Shown piece after piece: positions 11,166 to 23,830 of a stretch of DNA of 64,000 nt. The position numbers and the translations under genes were made by a program. Origin of the DNA: Liolophura sinensis (Eukaryota > Mollusca > Polyplacophora > Chitonida > Chitonidae). The stretch lies in assembly GCF_032854445.1 (NCBI RefSeq), contig NC_088299.1, positions 12,581,608 through 12,645,607 of the forward strand, given 5' to 3'. Position 1 is the first letter of the stretch; every line of letters begins with the position of its first letter. Below the pieces are notes generated by a model that worked only from the letters and a program-made list of their open reading frames with translations, ran no database searches and had not been told where the DNA came from.

Positions 11166-12429
11166 AAATCGCACACCTTAACACTGAAGTACGTCCCACG
11201 GCCTTAAAACGCCAATTAATTGAAAAGATTAACCCATAAGGTAGACTGAAGCAGATGGATTTCGATGGATTTTAGCAGGCATGTAGTGTTGAAGACAAAC
11301 AGGAGCTGGCTCAGAACGTCTTCATCCCATTGCGCAAGAGGAGTCACCACTGTTGAACTTCTGAGGTTTTACGCATCAGTACGTGTTACCGCAGATCATG
11401 TACTGATCAATAAACAGAATCTGTGGTTCATTGACGAAAGCCGACTTGAAAAACGATACACAGCCTAACGTTATAGCACTGCGTCGTGACAGGTAAGCAT
11501 AATGGAAATAGTACTTTTGAGAAGCAAACAAAGGCTTTATTGACGCGAACTGCTTGTCGTGATACGGGAAGACTGGGCAGATCTTAACGGCTGTTTCCAC
11601 AGGTCAAGTACAAGAAGTCGACAATGGAGCAGCAATCAGCTGACGCATGAATTCATCCGAGAATCAATTGTCCCGCGTATTGTAGCAGTGGAAATATCGT
11701 CCAGTGGGTCGAGGCAAAAATAGAACATATTCACATGTATAATAACGAACTTCACAATTAATTTCGCTGTCTGAGGACTGACTTAACGCTTACTGAAGGA
11801 AAGCCGATGGTACTCGACAGCCTGTTGGAGCCATGTACTGTACAACATTCCTACACAGTCGATACTCACAGATCCATTACCTTTAAGAGATGACCTATCT
11901 CGTGTGTTACAGACAGAGTATCCCTTTTCAATAGCCCATCTCATGCGACCAGACTGGAATAATCAAGACAAGTGAGACTTTCGAGCGGGATTTTCTCCTC
12001 TTTACTTTGCCACATACCGTCTGTTATCAGGCAACGAGACTGGTAAGCACGGCCAAGGCGTAGTCTTAGGTTTTAATTACCTCCCATTCGAGGCAGGCAC
12101 TGAAAGCCACGAGGATGTGAAAAAAGCAATACCACATCCATTATTGTAACTAAAGCTTAGGCAGCATTGTGTGACTTTTGTCCTAGGAATATATTTATAG
12201 ATGGAATCATTCTCTTCACACATATTTTGACCCCTTTGGTTAGTTGATTTTTTTTTTTACCAGAGTGGGGAATTCGTAAATCAGTTTAACAACACACTTC
12301 CAAAGCTATAGTCACTTTTCTTACTTCTTCTAATTAGTCCGACTTTGAGTCTATGTGTCCTCACATGTAGACGCAGGTGTCAAACATGATATGGTTGCTA
12401 GCACTATAAGATGAAGAACAAAAGAAGAA
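11166..12429. other. Non-coding interval
   Basis: Mixed-composition unique sequence. No open frame longer than about 75 codons and no repeat family recognised. Confidence 0.4.
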
Positions 12430-12725
12430 TGGTAGTGCACTGGCCAATACTCTGGCTATACCGTGATACTCTGCTGTTTAATATATAATTAGATTTAATC
12501 CGTGTGTGTAGGAAGATTATAGCAGTACGCCTATAGCCTTCAACAGCTAAAGAGCTGAGTTCGTCGTAGCCGACCGGCCTCTCACCAATACGACCGCCGT
12601 CTTTCAGACCAGAGGTTTGTCTGCTATATGGCGAAGGGCAGTGGTTTAGTTTGGATGCTTACGTTTTCTCCACCCATAAATCTTACCACCATCACGTCAG
12701 TGAGAAAAAAAATGTAAACAAAGAT
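12430..12725 (+). repeat. Direct duplication unit 1 carrying a SINE-like 3' part
   Basis: Shares with 13938-14165, in the same order, GCACTGGCCAAT-CTCTGG, a block around TTTAATATATAATTAGATT, GTGTGTGTAGGAAGATTAT, CCGCCGTCTTTCAG and AGAGGTTTGTCTG. It continues into a SINE-type core and tail (TTCTCCACCCATAAATCTTA, then CACCATCACGTCAGTGAGAA). It could be a segmental duplication or two insertions of one longer element. Confidence 0.6.
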
Positions 12726-13322
12726 GAAAAATGTAAATAAATTAAATAAACAAAGCGCTCATGTATCACATGCTGAGATTCGGGTTCTAATATGTAGCTT
12801 GTCAAAGTATTTTGTTGAAACATACCGAAATATATTTACAGCACTGTATACTCTAAGGCAGAGAAGTTAAAGGCGGTGCTATTTACGTAAGGTACATATC
12901 GTGTTTGTGAACACACCGCTTATTCCAGAGCGTGCCCTTTCATGTAACGGAAAAAATTCATTGTCACGTGCTCAACGCAAACCAGGAAATAAGTTGTAAA
13001 TAGCTTTCATATAAACTATGACCGTTGTAGTCGTGCCCTGTGCAGTTTTAGACTGATTCACGAAATTTACTTTCACATTATTACCGAAGCTCAGTGATAC
13101 CGCATAAACACACTATCAAACTACTCACACCTCATGCTGCCATATACTGGTAAGAGAATGCCGATAACTTGTTTGAATAGCGCCTACACTCTATGTAAAT
13201 AATGTGGGTCCAGCCATAGGGTAAATTCATCTAATGAAAAGAATGATCTAAGCTGGCCACAATATTTATTGATCTATTTATTTGTTGTTTTTTTAACGCG
13301 ATAATCAAAAATGTTTCTCGAG

Positions 13323-13540
13323 CACTCAAAAGTGTTAATTTTATGCTAGAATGTATTCTATTACGTTAAAAAAATAATATTCTAATATATATTAAACATA
13401 ATATTCTGTCCTATTCAACACAATATCCTGTTAGTTAAATAGAATCTTTAACAGAACAATCTGCTGCAATAAAAGAATACATTCTAGCATCACTCAGACA
13501 ACAGACTTTCTGTTAAAATCAACAGATTTATTTTCCAGTT
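13323..13540. mobile_element. Palindromic MITE-like element, copy 2
   Basis: Left arm CACTCAAAAGTGTTAATTTT, TGCTAGAATGTATTCTATTA. Right arm AAGAATACATTCTAGCATCA, CTCAGACAACAGACTTTCTG, ending in AACAGATTTATTTT. The TGCTAGAATGTATTCT block and its reverse complement sit about 140 bases apart. The left arm is partly deleted relative to copy 3. Confidence 0.8.
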
Positions 13541-13937
13541 TATTTTTTAAACAGTGGTTTGTTTTATAGGCGTGTTTTATAGGCGTAAGGGCTTCCCCAC
13601 GTTTATGTAACATGTCATATTTGTGGAAGAGAAGGCTTCTGCAGCAATCGTTACATAAGATCTGACAAAAATCGCCTGTTGTCTTCAATATTGTAAATGC
13701 AGATTGTACACAAATACTCAATTAAATTGTCTCAGATTGTCTCAGATGAAGTGGATTCTCAGATATCTGAAAATGTCAGATCATGCAGATCTTCATGCAG
13801 GCCAAGCAGATGAGACACCATGTATTTAAGTACATCATGGCGTAAGACAGATGGTGGTTAACCGAGGATAGTAAATCATAAGTATACGTATGGTTCTTCA
13901 TTAGTGCGTAAAACTTTACAGCTCCGATTTAAAGGCG

Positions 13938-14165
13938 TAAAAGCAGTACGCTGGCCAATGGTCTGGTTATAACTTGACACCCTGCTGTCTAATATATAAT
14001 TAGATTCACATCCATGTGTGTAAGAAGATTATATCCCTAACAGCTCACGCCTTCATCGGCTAAAGAACTTATTTCCCCGCCGTCTTTCAGGCAAGAGGTT
14101 TGTCTGTCATATTACGAAGGGTAGTGGCCTGGTAATCTTACTTCCATGATATAAGTGAAAAAAAA
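13938..14165 (+). repeat. Direct duplication unit 2 with SINE-like 3' part
   Basis: Counterpart of 12430-12725 about 1.5 kb away. It is flanked by imperfect direct repeats of some 50 bases (around 13885-13935 and 14235-14290, both with GGTTCTTCATT), which suggests one more local duplication. Confidence 0.55.
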
Positions 14166-14290
14166 CATCATTCTGCATTAAACACAAACGACATGAATAA
14201 ATCAATGAATTAAAGCTGATGTAATATTAATAGTTCAAACTACGGTTCTTCATTGGTTACACAAAACTGCACTGTTCTGGCTTCAAATAA

Positions 14291-16262
14291 GGGAACTTTA
14301 TGCAAATGTGAGATATACCACACACGCCAATACAAAAAAGTAAGAAACCGATCTCTTTACACTCCACATACACCATATTTTTAGAAGCCAAACCTTTAAT
14401 ATATTGAACAAAAATATTGAGTCCTGCTATGATATCAAGAAGAAATCTTGAAGTGCTTCGCTCGTGGCATTTGCATTGTGGTGTTATGTGTTTGTCAGTT
14501 TACATCATGCTGCCTCTTTTTCTACTACAATAAACTCATCCAGCTAGGTTATTACTTATTAAAACATTGCTTGTCGATAAGGCGCCGGGTTATACTCTTA
14601 TTCTGCCGTAATAAAGTGTGGATGCGATCATCGGGCAACTGAGCTCCGCAAGCGGGTGGCATTAAGACATATCTGCACACCAAACAGATGCCATTAAAGG
14701 GATTGATGATGGCTTTAGGACGGCGGGAGAAGGGTAAGTGTTATTAGAAAACCGTGTTCCCGACGACACGGGTAATTCACACAGGGAAATCAAGAGAAAT
14801 CAAGACAGACAGACAATGGCGGATCACAGTGGCTAACTATCGACGAGACAAGAACAGTGAAAGATCATAGGAATTCGCCCATAAGTTTATGAGTCTAGGA
14901 TGAAAGGCCGGCACGAGCTGGTAAAGGTGAGGACGACAATGCAGCCAGTCTACAGCCCCTGATTTACATCTTCCTTGTACTAATGTGTGACTCTAATCAC
15001 ATTTCTTGGATACCATCAAAGGGAATCACCGTTTCAAACTTCAGCTCGACAAGTCCTAGCAATCGCGGATAAGAAAGGAGTCAGAGATTCCAAGGGCTTT
15101 ATCACGACAGAATCGACAGGGTTGCCACCAAGACACCTAGCTGAAGACACAGTTTAGCATTTGTCTGCACGTCGGCAAGCTGTTAGCTACTTTTTAACCA
15201 TTTACAGGAATAGTTAGAATAAAACACTGACCCCAACGGGTTCGTGGGACCACTCGCCAACTATCATTCTGTCATCGATGCTCTGGTATTACTCACCATG
15301 CTGTCGTCTTTTATATTTATTATGAAACACATTTTATAGCTCTTCAGACAACATTTGGTAGGAGGTGAGCTAGCCTATAATGTTAATGTTGTGTTGATAT
15401 CTAGTAAGAATAAATGGTCTATCTGTATATCTGTATGGGCTTGCTCAGGTGGCGTTTTCTTTATCAGGTGATTAAAAAGAAACGTGTTCCGAACAGCTCA
15501 CCATATATTGCAGCGAGGCCTACTTGCGTAATTACATCTTTGTTTGAGGTGAAGGGACTGTTATGAGCGACGGTGGGTTGCGATGAGGGCTGCTTATGTC
15601 AACAGTTTGATTGGTCATATCCGTGGCGACGGCTTCCAATTGATTTCTTACGCTGATAACACCGTTTCCTCCCTGATGCAGCAGAACGCAGAGCATAATT
15701 GACCCCCTTGGATCAGTGCGGTCCCATTTGGCACCCATGCAATATATCAAACGACATGGCATTAGCTAACCGTTGGTTGATGCCACTATTCTAAGACCCA
15801 GTGGACCGGGATTCATTGATTTTCGATGAACCTCGTCGTATATCGCAAAAGGTACAAGTGAAATTACACCTCAGTGGGGACTGCCTTTAAAATGAGCATT
15901 ACGGATGTTTTCGTATGCCTCGAGCTTATAACGCAGGCTACAAAAAATATCCCATTATACAACTCAACCATATCATGTGTCTTATGACGATAAATGATAG
16001 ATCGTAAGACACAATAAATGATAGATGGTGTTTGCAGGAAAAGGATATCGTGTATCCTGTAGCGATGAAGGCAAAACAAGAGTTGAAAATTAGCTTTGTT
16101 CCATTGCTAGGCTTTTCCAAGACTGACTACACATACGACTCATCTCAGTACAAAGGCTATCCTCGTCACTCTCTGTGAAGCCTTGATGACAGTCGGTCGA
16201 GGGCGCTCGCATGGCGCAGTCGCATCTTCGTTGAAGACCACTAGTCGTGCACCAGTGTATCA
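14291..16262. other. Non-coding interval
   Basis: Chance frames up to 76 codons. A small tandem at about 15986-16025 repeats AATAAATGATAGAT-like sequence twice. Nothing else recognised. Confidence 0.4.
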
Positions 16263-16400
16263 AGTTCGCCACTGACTTACCTAAGGTTGGTGGTTTACGC
16301 AGAGCAACTCCACTTTATCTCACTTATCTCATCACTGTGACATAAGGAAATAATATTTGAGTATGGCGTTAGGCACCAATAAAATAAATAAATTAATTCC
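16263..16400 (+). repeat. SINE 3' core and tail fragment (family 3 type)
   Basis: GGTGGTTTACGCAGAGCAAC, a decayed core, then TTTGAGTATGGCGTTAGGCA and CCAATAAAATAAATAAAT. The tail is the shared SINE tail; the tRNA head is not seen. Confidence 0.6.
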
Positions 16401-16762
16401 CAATTTGTGGTCGAAATTGAATGTTAAAGGTACCAATAGCAAATTTCAGTCTGAGTTTGAAAACTTGGTCATTCGAACGTGTAATTGTGAAAAGAATCAA
16501 AAACCTTCTTATGATAGGTATTACCAAACTGGTTACCTCTCGTGTATGTATATCGCTTCGATCATGTGAAATATCATGTGAAGTGAAGCTTTGTTATCCC
16601 GTTAGCCGGTTCTTTTTTAGCGAAATTTGGTTGATTTCGCATCCATCCATACCATTAAATCCCCACAGGCAATATTCAGACATCATTTTGAGCGTTGTAA
16701 CAGAAATAATACCATCCGCTGGCTTTCATTACGAGGATATTGTCCACGTATACAAAATGTAA

Positions 16763-17593
16763 GGCAGGTGTAAAGACAGGGCTAAGAGATAGTCAAGCCC
16801 ATAACTTAGTCATTGATCTGCGACAGAGGGCCTAATAAGAATGTATCACCCACGGTGCACTTGATCATGAGCACGCGGTAGCCAAAACTAATGCCCAAGG
16901 GAGTGGCGAAACACCCCTAATGACAATAACGACGCCCACAAGGGTCGCTCACTCCACACCTTGAATGTTTATAAGATGTTGTTATCTAAGACAAGAAATG
17001 CCATGGTATCTTTTAACTAGGTGTTCTTGCAACATTCATGACTTGGAAATGGACAATACTATGCCAGAGCCATCTGGCAGAGAACAAAATGTTCATACCA
17101 CCGCTGGCTTTGGGCAACATTCCAGTTAGTGCCACTTGGAAATATTGGCACTATAAAAATATCGATACTTCTTAACGTAAATATTTTAATAAAGTTGTTT
17201 ATCAACAATTTTTTATCTTTGCGCATGACAAATGAGTGATTAGTATTGAGCGATTGACTAATTCGTTGTTTCACGTCGTTTTAAAGAATATTTCACCAAA
17301 TTTGAGAGGACGGTCAGGGTTATGGGTGGGGAAAACAGGAGCGATACCTGGAGCAATCCCTGTCTTAGTCAATGTGTGGGAGGCAACAGTGATATCATTA
17401 AAACAGTAAATAAAAGCCAATAATACAAATGTATGTATTGTACACAATCATGAGTTTCACGATTTGAAGGGATTGTGATATCTACTACAGTCTACAGTCA
17501 TTATTTCCGTAATGTCACACCTTAGTGATAATACTTTTCCTAAATTCCTTGGTCACCTGTCTGATAAACGTGGTGACTTGAATCCCCAGCTTG
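16763..17593. other. Non-coding interval
   Basis: Follows a 113-codon plus-strand frame at 16421-16762 that starts just after a SINE tail and that I do not recognise. Otherwise featureless. Confidence 0.35.
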
Positions 17594-17660
17594 AAGACTC
17601 CTCGTCGTCATTTGACTGAAAAATTGTTAAGTACGACCTAAAACCCAAAGCATGTAAACA
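17594..17660 (+). repeat. SINE family 2, 3'-end fragment
   Basis: CTCGTCGTCATTTGACTGAA, AAATTGTTAAGTACGACCTA and AACCCAAAGCA match the 3' end of the complete copies at 22936-23289 and 52801-53139, without the CACT repeat. Confidence 0.7.
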
Positions 17661-17693
17661 AACATATTAAATCCCCAGCAGAATCAGTGTGAG

Positions 17694-17765
17694 GTGGATT
17701 CGAACCAGTGACCTCAGGGATCAGGGGCCGATCCACTGTACCGATAACAACACTTTAGCACAATA
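17694..17765 (-). repeat. tRNA-like SINE head
   Basis: Minus strand reads ATCGGTACAGTGGATCGGCC (box A-like), CCTGATCCCTGAGGTCACTG and GGTTCGAATCCACC (good box B). The layout matches the head at 37250-37320 (CTTGACCAGTGAGGTCGCG, TGTTCGAATCC), so it is a SINE head rather than a tRNA gene. Confidence 0.55.
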
Positions 17766-20700
17766 AAAGTCTTTCTTTCTATACAGACTTCCCATCCCTA
17801 CGCACAATACTGCGTTCTCATCTTTCTGCTGCAAAATGTCCGCTCGAGAAACATTAGATTGTAACTAGTTCATAGAAGGTAGGATCTCGGTTCCATCATG
17901 GAGTAATGATCATAAAAACAGTACATACTCTGTCACATAATCGATTGAGTTAATAGGTCAGCCTGTGTCATCTAAATACAAGAACGAATCTAGAAGAGGT
18001 CTACTATTAAAAAAAGATGTTCTACCATTTAAAAAAATATCAATTATTCTACAGATGTTAGAACATTGTATTTCTGATGTGTCAGTTGCTGTTTAAATGT
18101 GTGTCCAAGGGCTAAGTTTCCAGATTAATGAATTCCAGTCCATAAATATTTCATCGCATGTATAATTGCCGTAGGTGGAGCACAGCTCCGGCCCTTCGCC
18201 TCTTTCCGCCCTCCTACGATAGCCAAGGCAGGCAACTGCGCATACTGCAATTTCGCGCCCCGCCATCACGTCTGTCATTAATATTTATGCACTAGTTTCG
18301 AAATTCCGAGCAAATGCTGTCGACAGAACCGTGTGACCAGGGTTACTTGGCTTGAAATTAAATTATCTTTCTTGTTCTTTGGTTAAACCGCCATTATTAC
18401 TCGCGTCTACCTTTTCCATTAGCATTACTCAGTAATCTAAGACACTTTGACTCCAATGACATTTACTTTATAGACTCATGCCTATTACCTGCCCAACTGA
18501 AATTGAGACTATACCTCATAAATAAATAACTAACCAAGTCTCAGTCACATTAGCTTTTTTTACGACCTCATCTTGTGGTCCTATTTTGTGAAAAATGGTG
18601 CAACTCTCTCTGACAGCATTATAGGAACCCTGTCCTACAATCCACAAGCAGTTTCAAATAAAATTTGTGTCTTGATCTCTCAAACTAAGGTTGAATTGCC
18701 ACGTCAAGTTGTTAAAGGAAATGGCGCTAAAAGTTGATTACACACGGGAATAGGGAAGAGGCTACTCAACAAGTGATAGCTCTAAACAGTACTGATATCT
18801 AGCAGAAGTTTGTGAGCATTACTTTCCTCGAAATGTTAATAAAGTTTGACTGTATTTTCTTGGCAAGTATCGCACCACCGTTTGCTGCAATCAATGTAAG
18901 AGCAAACGGCAAAGCAAGCATGCAAGGAAACACTTCGCTGCATGGCGTGGAGGCTCATTTGACGTCCACAGTGTGGCGGAGCAAAACCGAGAGATGGACA
19001 TCCGCAAGATCTCTACAGGAAGAAACACTTTCTTTTGCTTGGTTGTGATTTAAGGTAGATGTTACACAATAATTACTGGTTGATTTAAAACTTGGGATCC
19101 ATCATCCGTTTACTCCCCTTAGAAATGTACTCATCGTTCAAGGAAGGCCTTGGGGAAATCCCCTGCCTTTGGCACGTTACTGACGGTCTTCCCCACGTGT
19201 GATGTGTAGAGTAGCACACCATTTTGGTGGAAGGCATGTTGTCTTCAACGACCAGTAGACAGGCTTCGTTGACCGCTTATTGCCACCACGAGCAATGAGG
19301 GCAAAGGGATGTACAGTTTGCAATTTTGCTGGTCTAAGAGTTTGTATCTCTAGAAACAATAGACAACACATCTTTACACTTTTAAGACTCGCCTATCACA
19401 TTTATTCATTAAATACCTTCAGCGCTCATGTCGTGTAGATTGTTCAAGGCATGAGTATTCAACCCATAAAAATGCGTTCTATAGAATGTAGGTGGAAGCT
19501 TAAACGGAATGGGTCTCTGCTAGACTTGCAATGTACTAGTAATCACAGAAACTACTATCAAACTTTACACGGTAATGTTCTACAACTCCAAGGTCTTTTT
19601 GACCACAGTAGTCTCGACAGCTAGAAGGAAATACAGCTTGCCCATGCAGTGCAATGGACAATTCTTCGAATTAAAAGGGGTCTAAAAAAGCCACTGGGAA
19701 TACCTCATGAAGACTACTAGTAAAAAAAGCACAAACCTAATCGGCAATTTTAAGCGATGAACAAAAACGATTTGTGATCACAGACAACGTCTGTGATGAT
19801 TTAAATAATGCATCCAAGGAAGAACTTTTGTGCATATCAAAACATCAGTGCCGAATGTCAGAATATTTGCGGAGAGCAAGGATTTTCTGCAGGGCCTAAA
19901 CGAACCGAGAAGTTCCTCTGTGTTTTGTTTGTCACATATTTAATCGAATTTTCACTGGACATTATGTGGGATCACGGCACCTGTGCCCTTTTGCAATTGC
20001 AATTTTCCTGCATCTCTCTATAGGGAGTGCATATGATAAGAAAAATCGCCGAGAAAGGCAGCTGCAAACGACGGATTATCTCTCTGGTAAGGTGATAGAC
20101 ACAGCAGTGTGGTGTCACCTTTGACATTTCAAGCGGGGAACCCTCGTCAGTAGACGGATTGCACAGCAATTACCGTCTCCTATACATAATTAATCGGCCT
20201 TAGGATCACATTTCCTTTAACATGTTTTACACGTTATGATCCGGTCTGGTATTACAAGGAAGAGCGTCAAATAAACGCCTGTTAGAATATATACATATAC
20301 TATATGTAACCTCGGATTTCGTTGAACATTGGATAGCAATTCTTCCCCTCTCACTGCTTGCGTTGAAGACAGTCAACGGTCGACGACGCTCGAGTGTCCG
20401 TATGTACAATCTATCGTTCGTTTCGGACCAACATGGGGCTTTCGAGTTGGAACTCTTTTGCCGTCAGAGATAAAAACAGTCCTGCTGTGTCATGTGACCT
20501 GTGAAAAGCAACCTTTGTTAACATTAATTTACATATCACCTGTGTGATTCTGTTGCAGAGGCATAAATGACACCTCTTTGCTTTAGTTCACAAACGTTCA
20601 GCACCTCAGTTGTCTCCACTGTTCGTCTATTCGTCTAAATCACTCTTTATGAAACCTATTCTGGAAGCCCATGTTCTAGTAGATATAGTCAGAAATAGTT

Positions 20701-22700
20701 GTCCAACATTTTACAGGTCATGTGATACAGTTGGACTTTTTCTACCTTTATCGATAAAAGGGTTCAAACTCGAAACTCCCCTACTGTCCTCCACGAATAT
20801 GGCCTGTATATCTGTACATCACTTGTGGAAACGTGCGTGAGTAACTTGCTTTTAACGCCTGAATTAAAACTTAAGGTTTTCTATCGACTACATTCATTAT
20901 TAGGCGTTCAAACCTCCGGCTGGTAGACCTACCCTTATTGTTTTGTTAGGGATATATTATTCTACGCAAATTTTGTCTCTACAACTTTTGGTCGTACATA
21001 TTGAAAGAACAAGTTTTAGAACAATCTTGAAGTTGTGCACCGTAACTTTTAGACAGATGTCGTCAAGTGACTTAGTGGTCATATTAGATTTTGTTAAAAA
21101 CTTTCTTAACAACTTGAAATCATGTACGCATGAAGAAAAGAAGCTGACCGAGGTCAACCAACGGTATATCAAGTTTCGTATGCAGATTAGTTTTTGACGG
21201 ACATGTTGAAAACGTCAAGTGACTTTTTTTAGTTTTTATCTTTATTCTTTTGAACTTTATAATAAATTGATGACCTGCCATTTTCGACATGTGTAAACTT
21301 AAGTGTGAAAATGGAGTTTAACTAAACGAGTCAAAATGAACAATCAACGTATGTTCTTTGCAAAGGATACAAGAGACATGGGAGTAATGCCATTGGATAT
21401 TCAAAATTCAGAGAAAAGACAAAATTCATTAACACGTGAGTGACGTCATAAACCACAAAAGGGAGCTTGAATCCCGACATTACAGTTTCGTGATCATATT
21501 TTGTACTGTTATTTTATAGTATTAATAATTATTATAGATGTACGATCGCACATAAACAGCTTTTCGTGTACTTCATCTAATACTGCAATTACTCTGTATT
21601 AATTGTATTTGGAAGTAGTATTTGCGTGTCGCTCGTGTCTGTATGTGCTTTGTATACTGAAGTTGACGAGGTTCTTCAATGGCCATAAATCTTCGAGAAA
21701 TCCTCTATATTGATAAATAAAGATATAAAGTATATAGGTTTTTATACAGAAAGCATATATCTGGGTTTGTATTTTATGTAAACCGTAAACTTAAGATTTA
21801 AGAGTAATACGGCCGACGAGAACTATTTAAGCGTTTGCATTGTTCTACCGGTATAATTAAACAATCGTGGGGGTGGAGATATTGTACTGTGATCACTACC
21901 TGTAAACCCTGCGAACTTGTGGTACACATTCATGTCAACTGTAACGTAAGCAAAAATAAAGGTAACAGGTTTTCGCATGTTTTAGGAATACTGCCAGTAC
22001 TGCTCCAGGCAAACGTACACTTGTTAATGCTCGCCGAAAACTACATTAATCAGAAGCTTTGGTTTCCTGCCCTTAATTATTAATGAAAAAATCCACCCAA
22101 AACACGCTCAGTTTAGAATCTCCGCAATTTGCATCGCAAAACATGAATTCTACCGTTATGTGACAGCTTCTCCATCACAAAAACGGAATGGCCAGATTGA
22201 CGCCTGGATGCCGCGTTTCCAAACGCAACGAGTTCAATTACGCATTCAGTCCGAGGTGGTGTAAGGTAAGGGGATATCTGAAGAAAACCAATAACATATC
22301 AGGATACCTCATCAAAACATCGTTTAGCGAAATCAACCGTCGCCAACGAGACAGCTTTTGTGTTCAACGTTTCGTGTCTGTACGTAGTTTAGCGCGCTAA
22401 TTTCGATAATGGAGGGGCTATATATATTTGACCACACCATGAATATGCTAGATGTAACAATTCAGTGGACATTATGAGCGCGGATGTGCTTATTTTCACG
22501 GTGAACTCAAAAGCTCGTCAACAGCAAATTAAAAGTCTCAAGACCATACTGTATTACACGCCTTGAGAACATTGGATTTCATTTTGCTACATAAAACCTT
22601 TTAATGAAATCACTGTCATGACGTCTTATTTCTCTTATAAGGAAGATATTCTAGATGTTTTTTTGAGCAGTACACCGTTTTCCCCCAGTCTGAGCTTTTG
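17766..22700. other. Long non-coding interval
   Basis: About 4.9 kb of AT-rich DNA with only short frames (maximum 84 codons) on both strands. I see no member of the repeat families named here and no exon I can defend. If exons A and B belong to one gene this lies in its first intron. Confidence 0.4.
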
Positions 22701-22888
22701 GTAGTAAGAGGAGCCATTGTACTGATACGGGTCGACCAGTTGTTGCACTATCCTCTTAATGCTGAACGTCAGGCGAGGAAACTACAGCCTCCTGGTTTAA
22801 GGTCTTAGGTGTGTGATCCGACCCAAGGTTGACAATGGATCTACAGCTCCGCTAAGCGGACACTCTACCACTGAGCCATCGGGACCGG
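22701..22888 (-). repeat. SINE family 2, copy lacking its 3' part, head-to-head with the next
   Basis: On the minus strand: CCGATGGCTCAGTGGTAGAG (strong box A), CGCTTAGCGGAGCTGTAGAT, TTGTCAACCTTGGGTCGGAT, then CCAGGAGGCTGTAGTTTCCT and the start of the body to ACCCGTATCAGTACAATGGC. The rest of the body and the tail are missing. Confidence 0.8.
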
Positions 22889-22935
22889 TCGACTGTTTTG
22901 GAACCCGCATCTCGTGTGACTTCGTGACTAAGCCA

Positions 22936-23289
22936 TCAGCAGTTGGTAGAGCGTTCGCTTCGGGACCGGTAGATACAGGATCAATCCTCGATCGAGTCAC
23001 TCCTAAGATTTTAAAAGAGGAAGTTGTAACTTCCTCGCTTGGCGTTCAGCATGAAGGGGATAGTGCAACGACTGGTTGACCCGTATCAGTATAATGGCTC
23101 GGGCGGGGCGGCTTACTTGCCTTCGGTAAGTCGTCTCAGTGAAGCAGCACTAGATAAAAGAGTGGTGGAAATCCGTCCTGAAACAAGGAGGCACATTACA
23201 CATACATGCACCCTAAGATTCCTTCGTCATCATATGACTGAAAAATTGTTGAGTACGACGTTAAACCCCAAGCACTCACTCACTCACTA
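22936..23289 (+). repeat. SINE family 2, complete copy with (CACT)n tail
   Basis: GTTGGTAGAGCGTTCGCTTC (box A), GATCAATCCTCGATCGAG (box B-like), AGAGGAAGTTGTAACTTCCT, GACTGGTTGACCCGTATCAG, GGCGGCTTACTTGCCTTCGG, then the tail TGACTGAAAAATTGTTGAGT, ACGACGTTAAACCCCAAG and CACTCACTCACT. Short open frames of up to 88 codons in it are by-products. Confidence 0.9.
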
Positions 23290-23650
23290 AGCCATTATAA
23301 CCACCATTACACTGCTGGTATAATAATCATGTTCATTTGAATTAATGCCGTTCTAACCACCATCTGTGATCCATGCGTTTAAAACTCACATTATGAGAAA
23401 CGGCCATTTGTCAAGCTGTTTTCGTCCTTGTGACGGCGTCCTACATCATTCTCCTATTTCTCTCATCATTATTTCACGACTGAATCACATGGAAAATGAT
23501 CTCTACATCCATCAGTCTTATGCACCTGTTCAGGTGATTAGACGTTGCTACAGGTCGAGCAAGAGCATCCATTTCGCATATCATTGTGGTATTTGTCATG
23601 GACAGATCAGTTATATGTGTTAGACATGGGGCCACCTGCTGTTTTGGGGT

Positions 23651-23830
23651 CCAGGCCGTGGTCGAGTGGTAAAGGTGATTTTTCATAAGTCAGGAAGTGC
23701 GGGTTCAAACCTGTCTGTGAAATGTCTTGGTAAAAAATGTTTGGCCCAATATAATATAGCGTTGGTATATAACACATTTTATCGGCCTCTGACCAAAGGG
23801 TCATAGGATCGAATCCATCACCCGCTAATG
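23651..23830 (+). repeat. tRNA-like SINE heads, degraded
   Basis: CCGTGGTCGAGTGGTAAAGG (box A-like) and GTGCGGGTTCAAACCTGT (box B). About 90 bases on there is a second box B-like site, GGATCGAATCCATCACC, after GGCCTCTGACCAAAGGGTC, which resembles the head near 37256. Cores and tails are not clear. Confidence 0.4.

Noticed and set aside
22813-23079. 88-codon plus and 67-codon minus frames
   Set aside because: They lie within the head-to-head SINE pair and reflect its symmetry.
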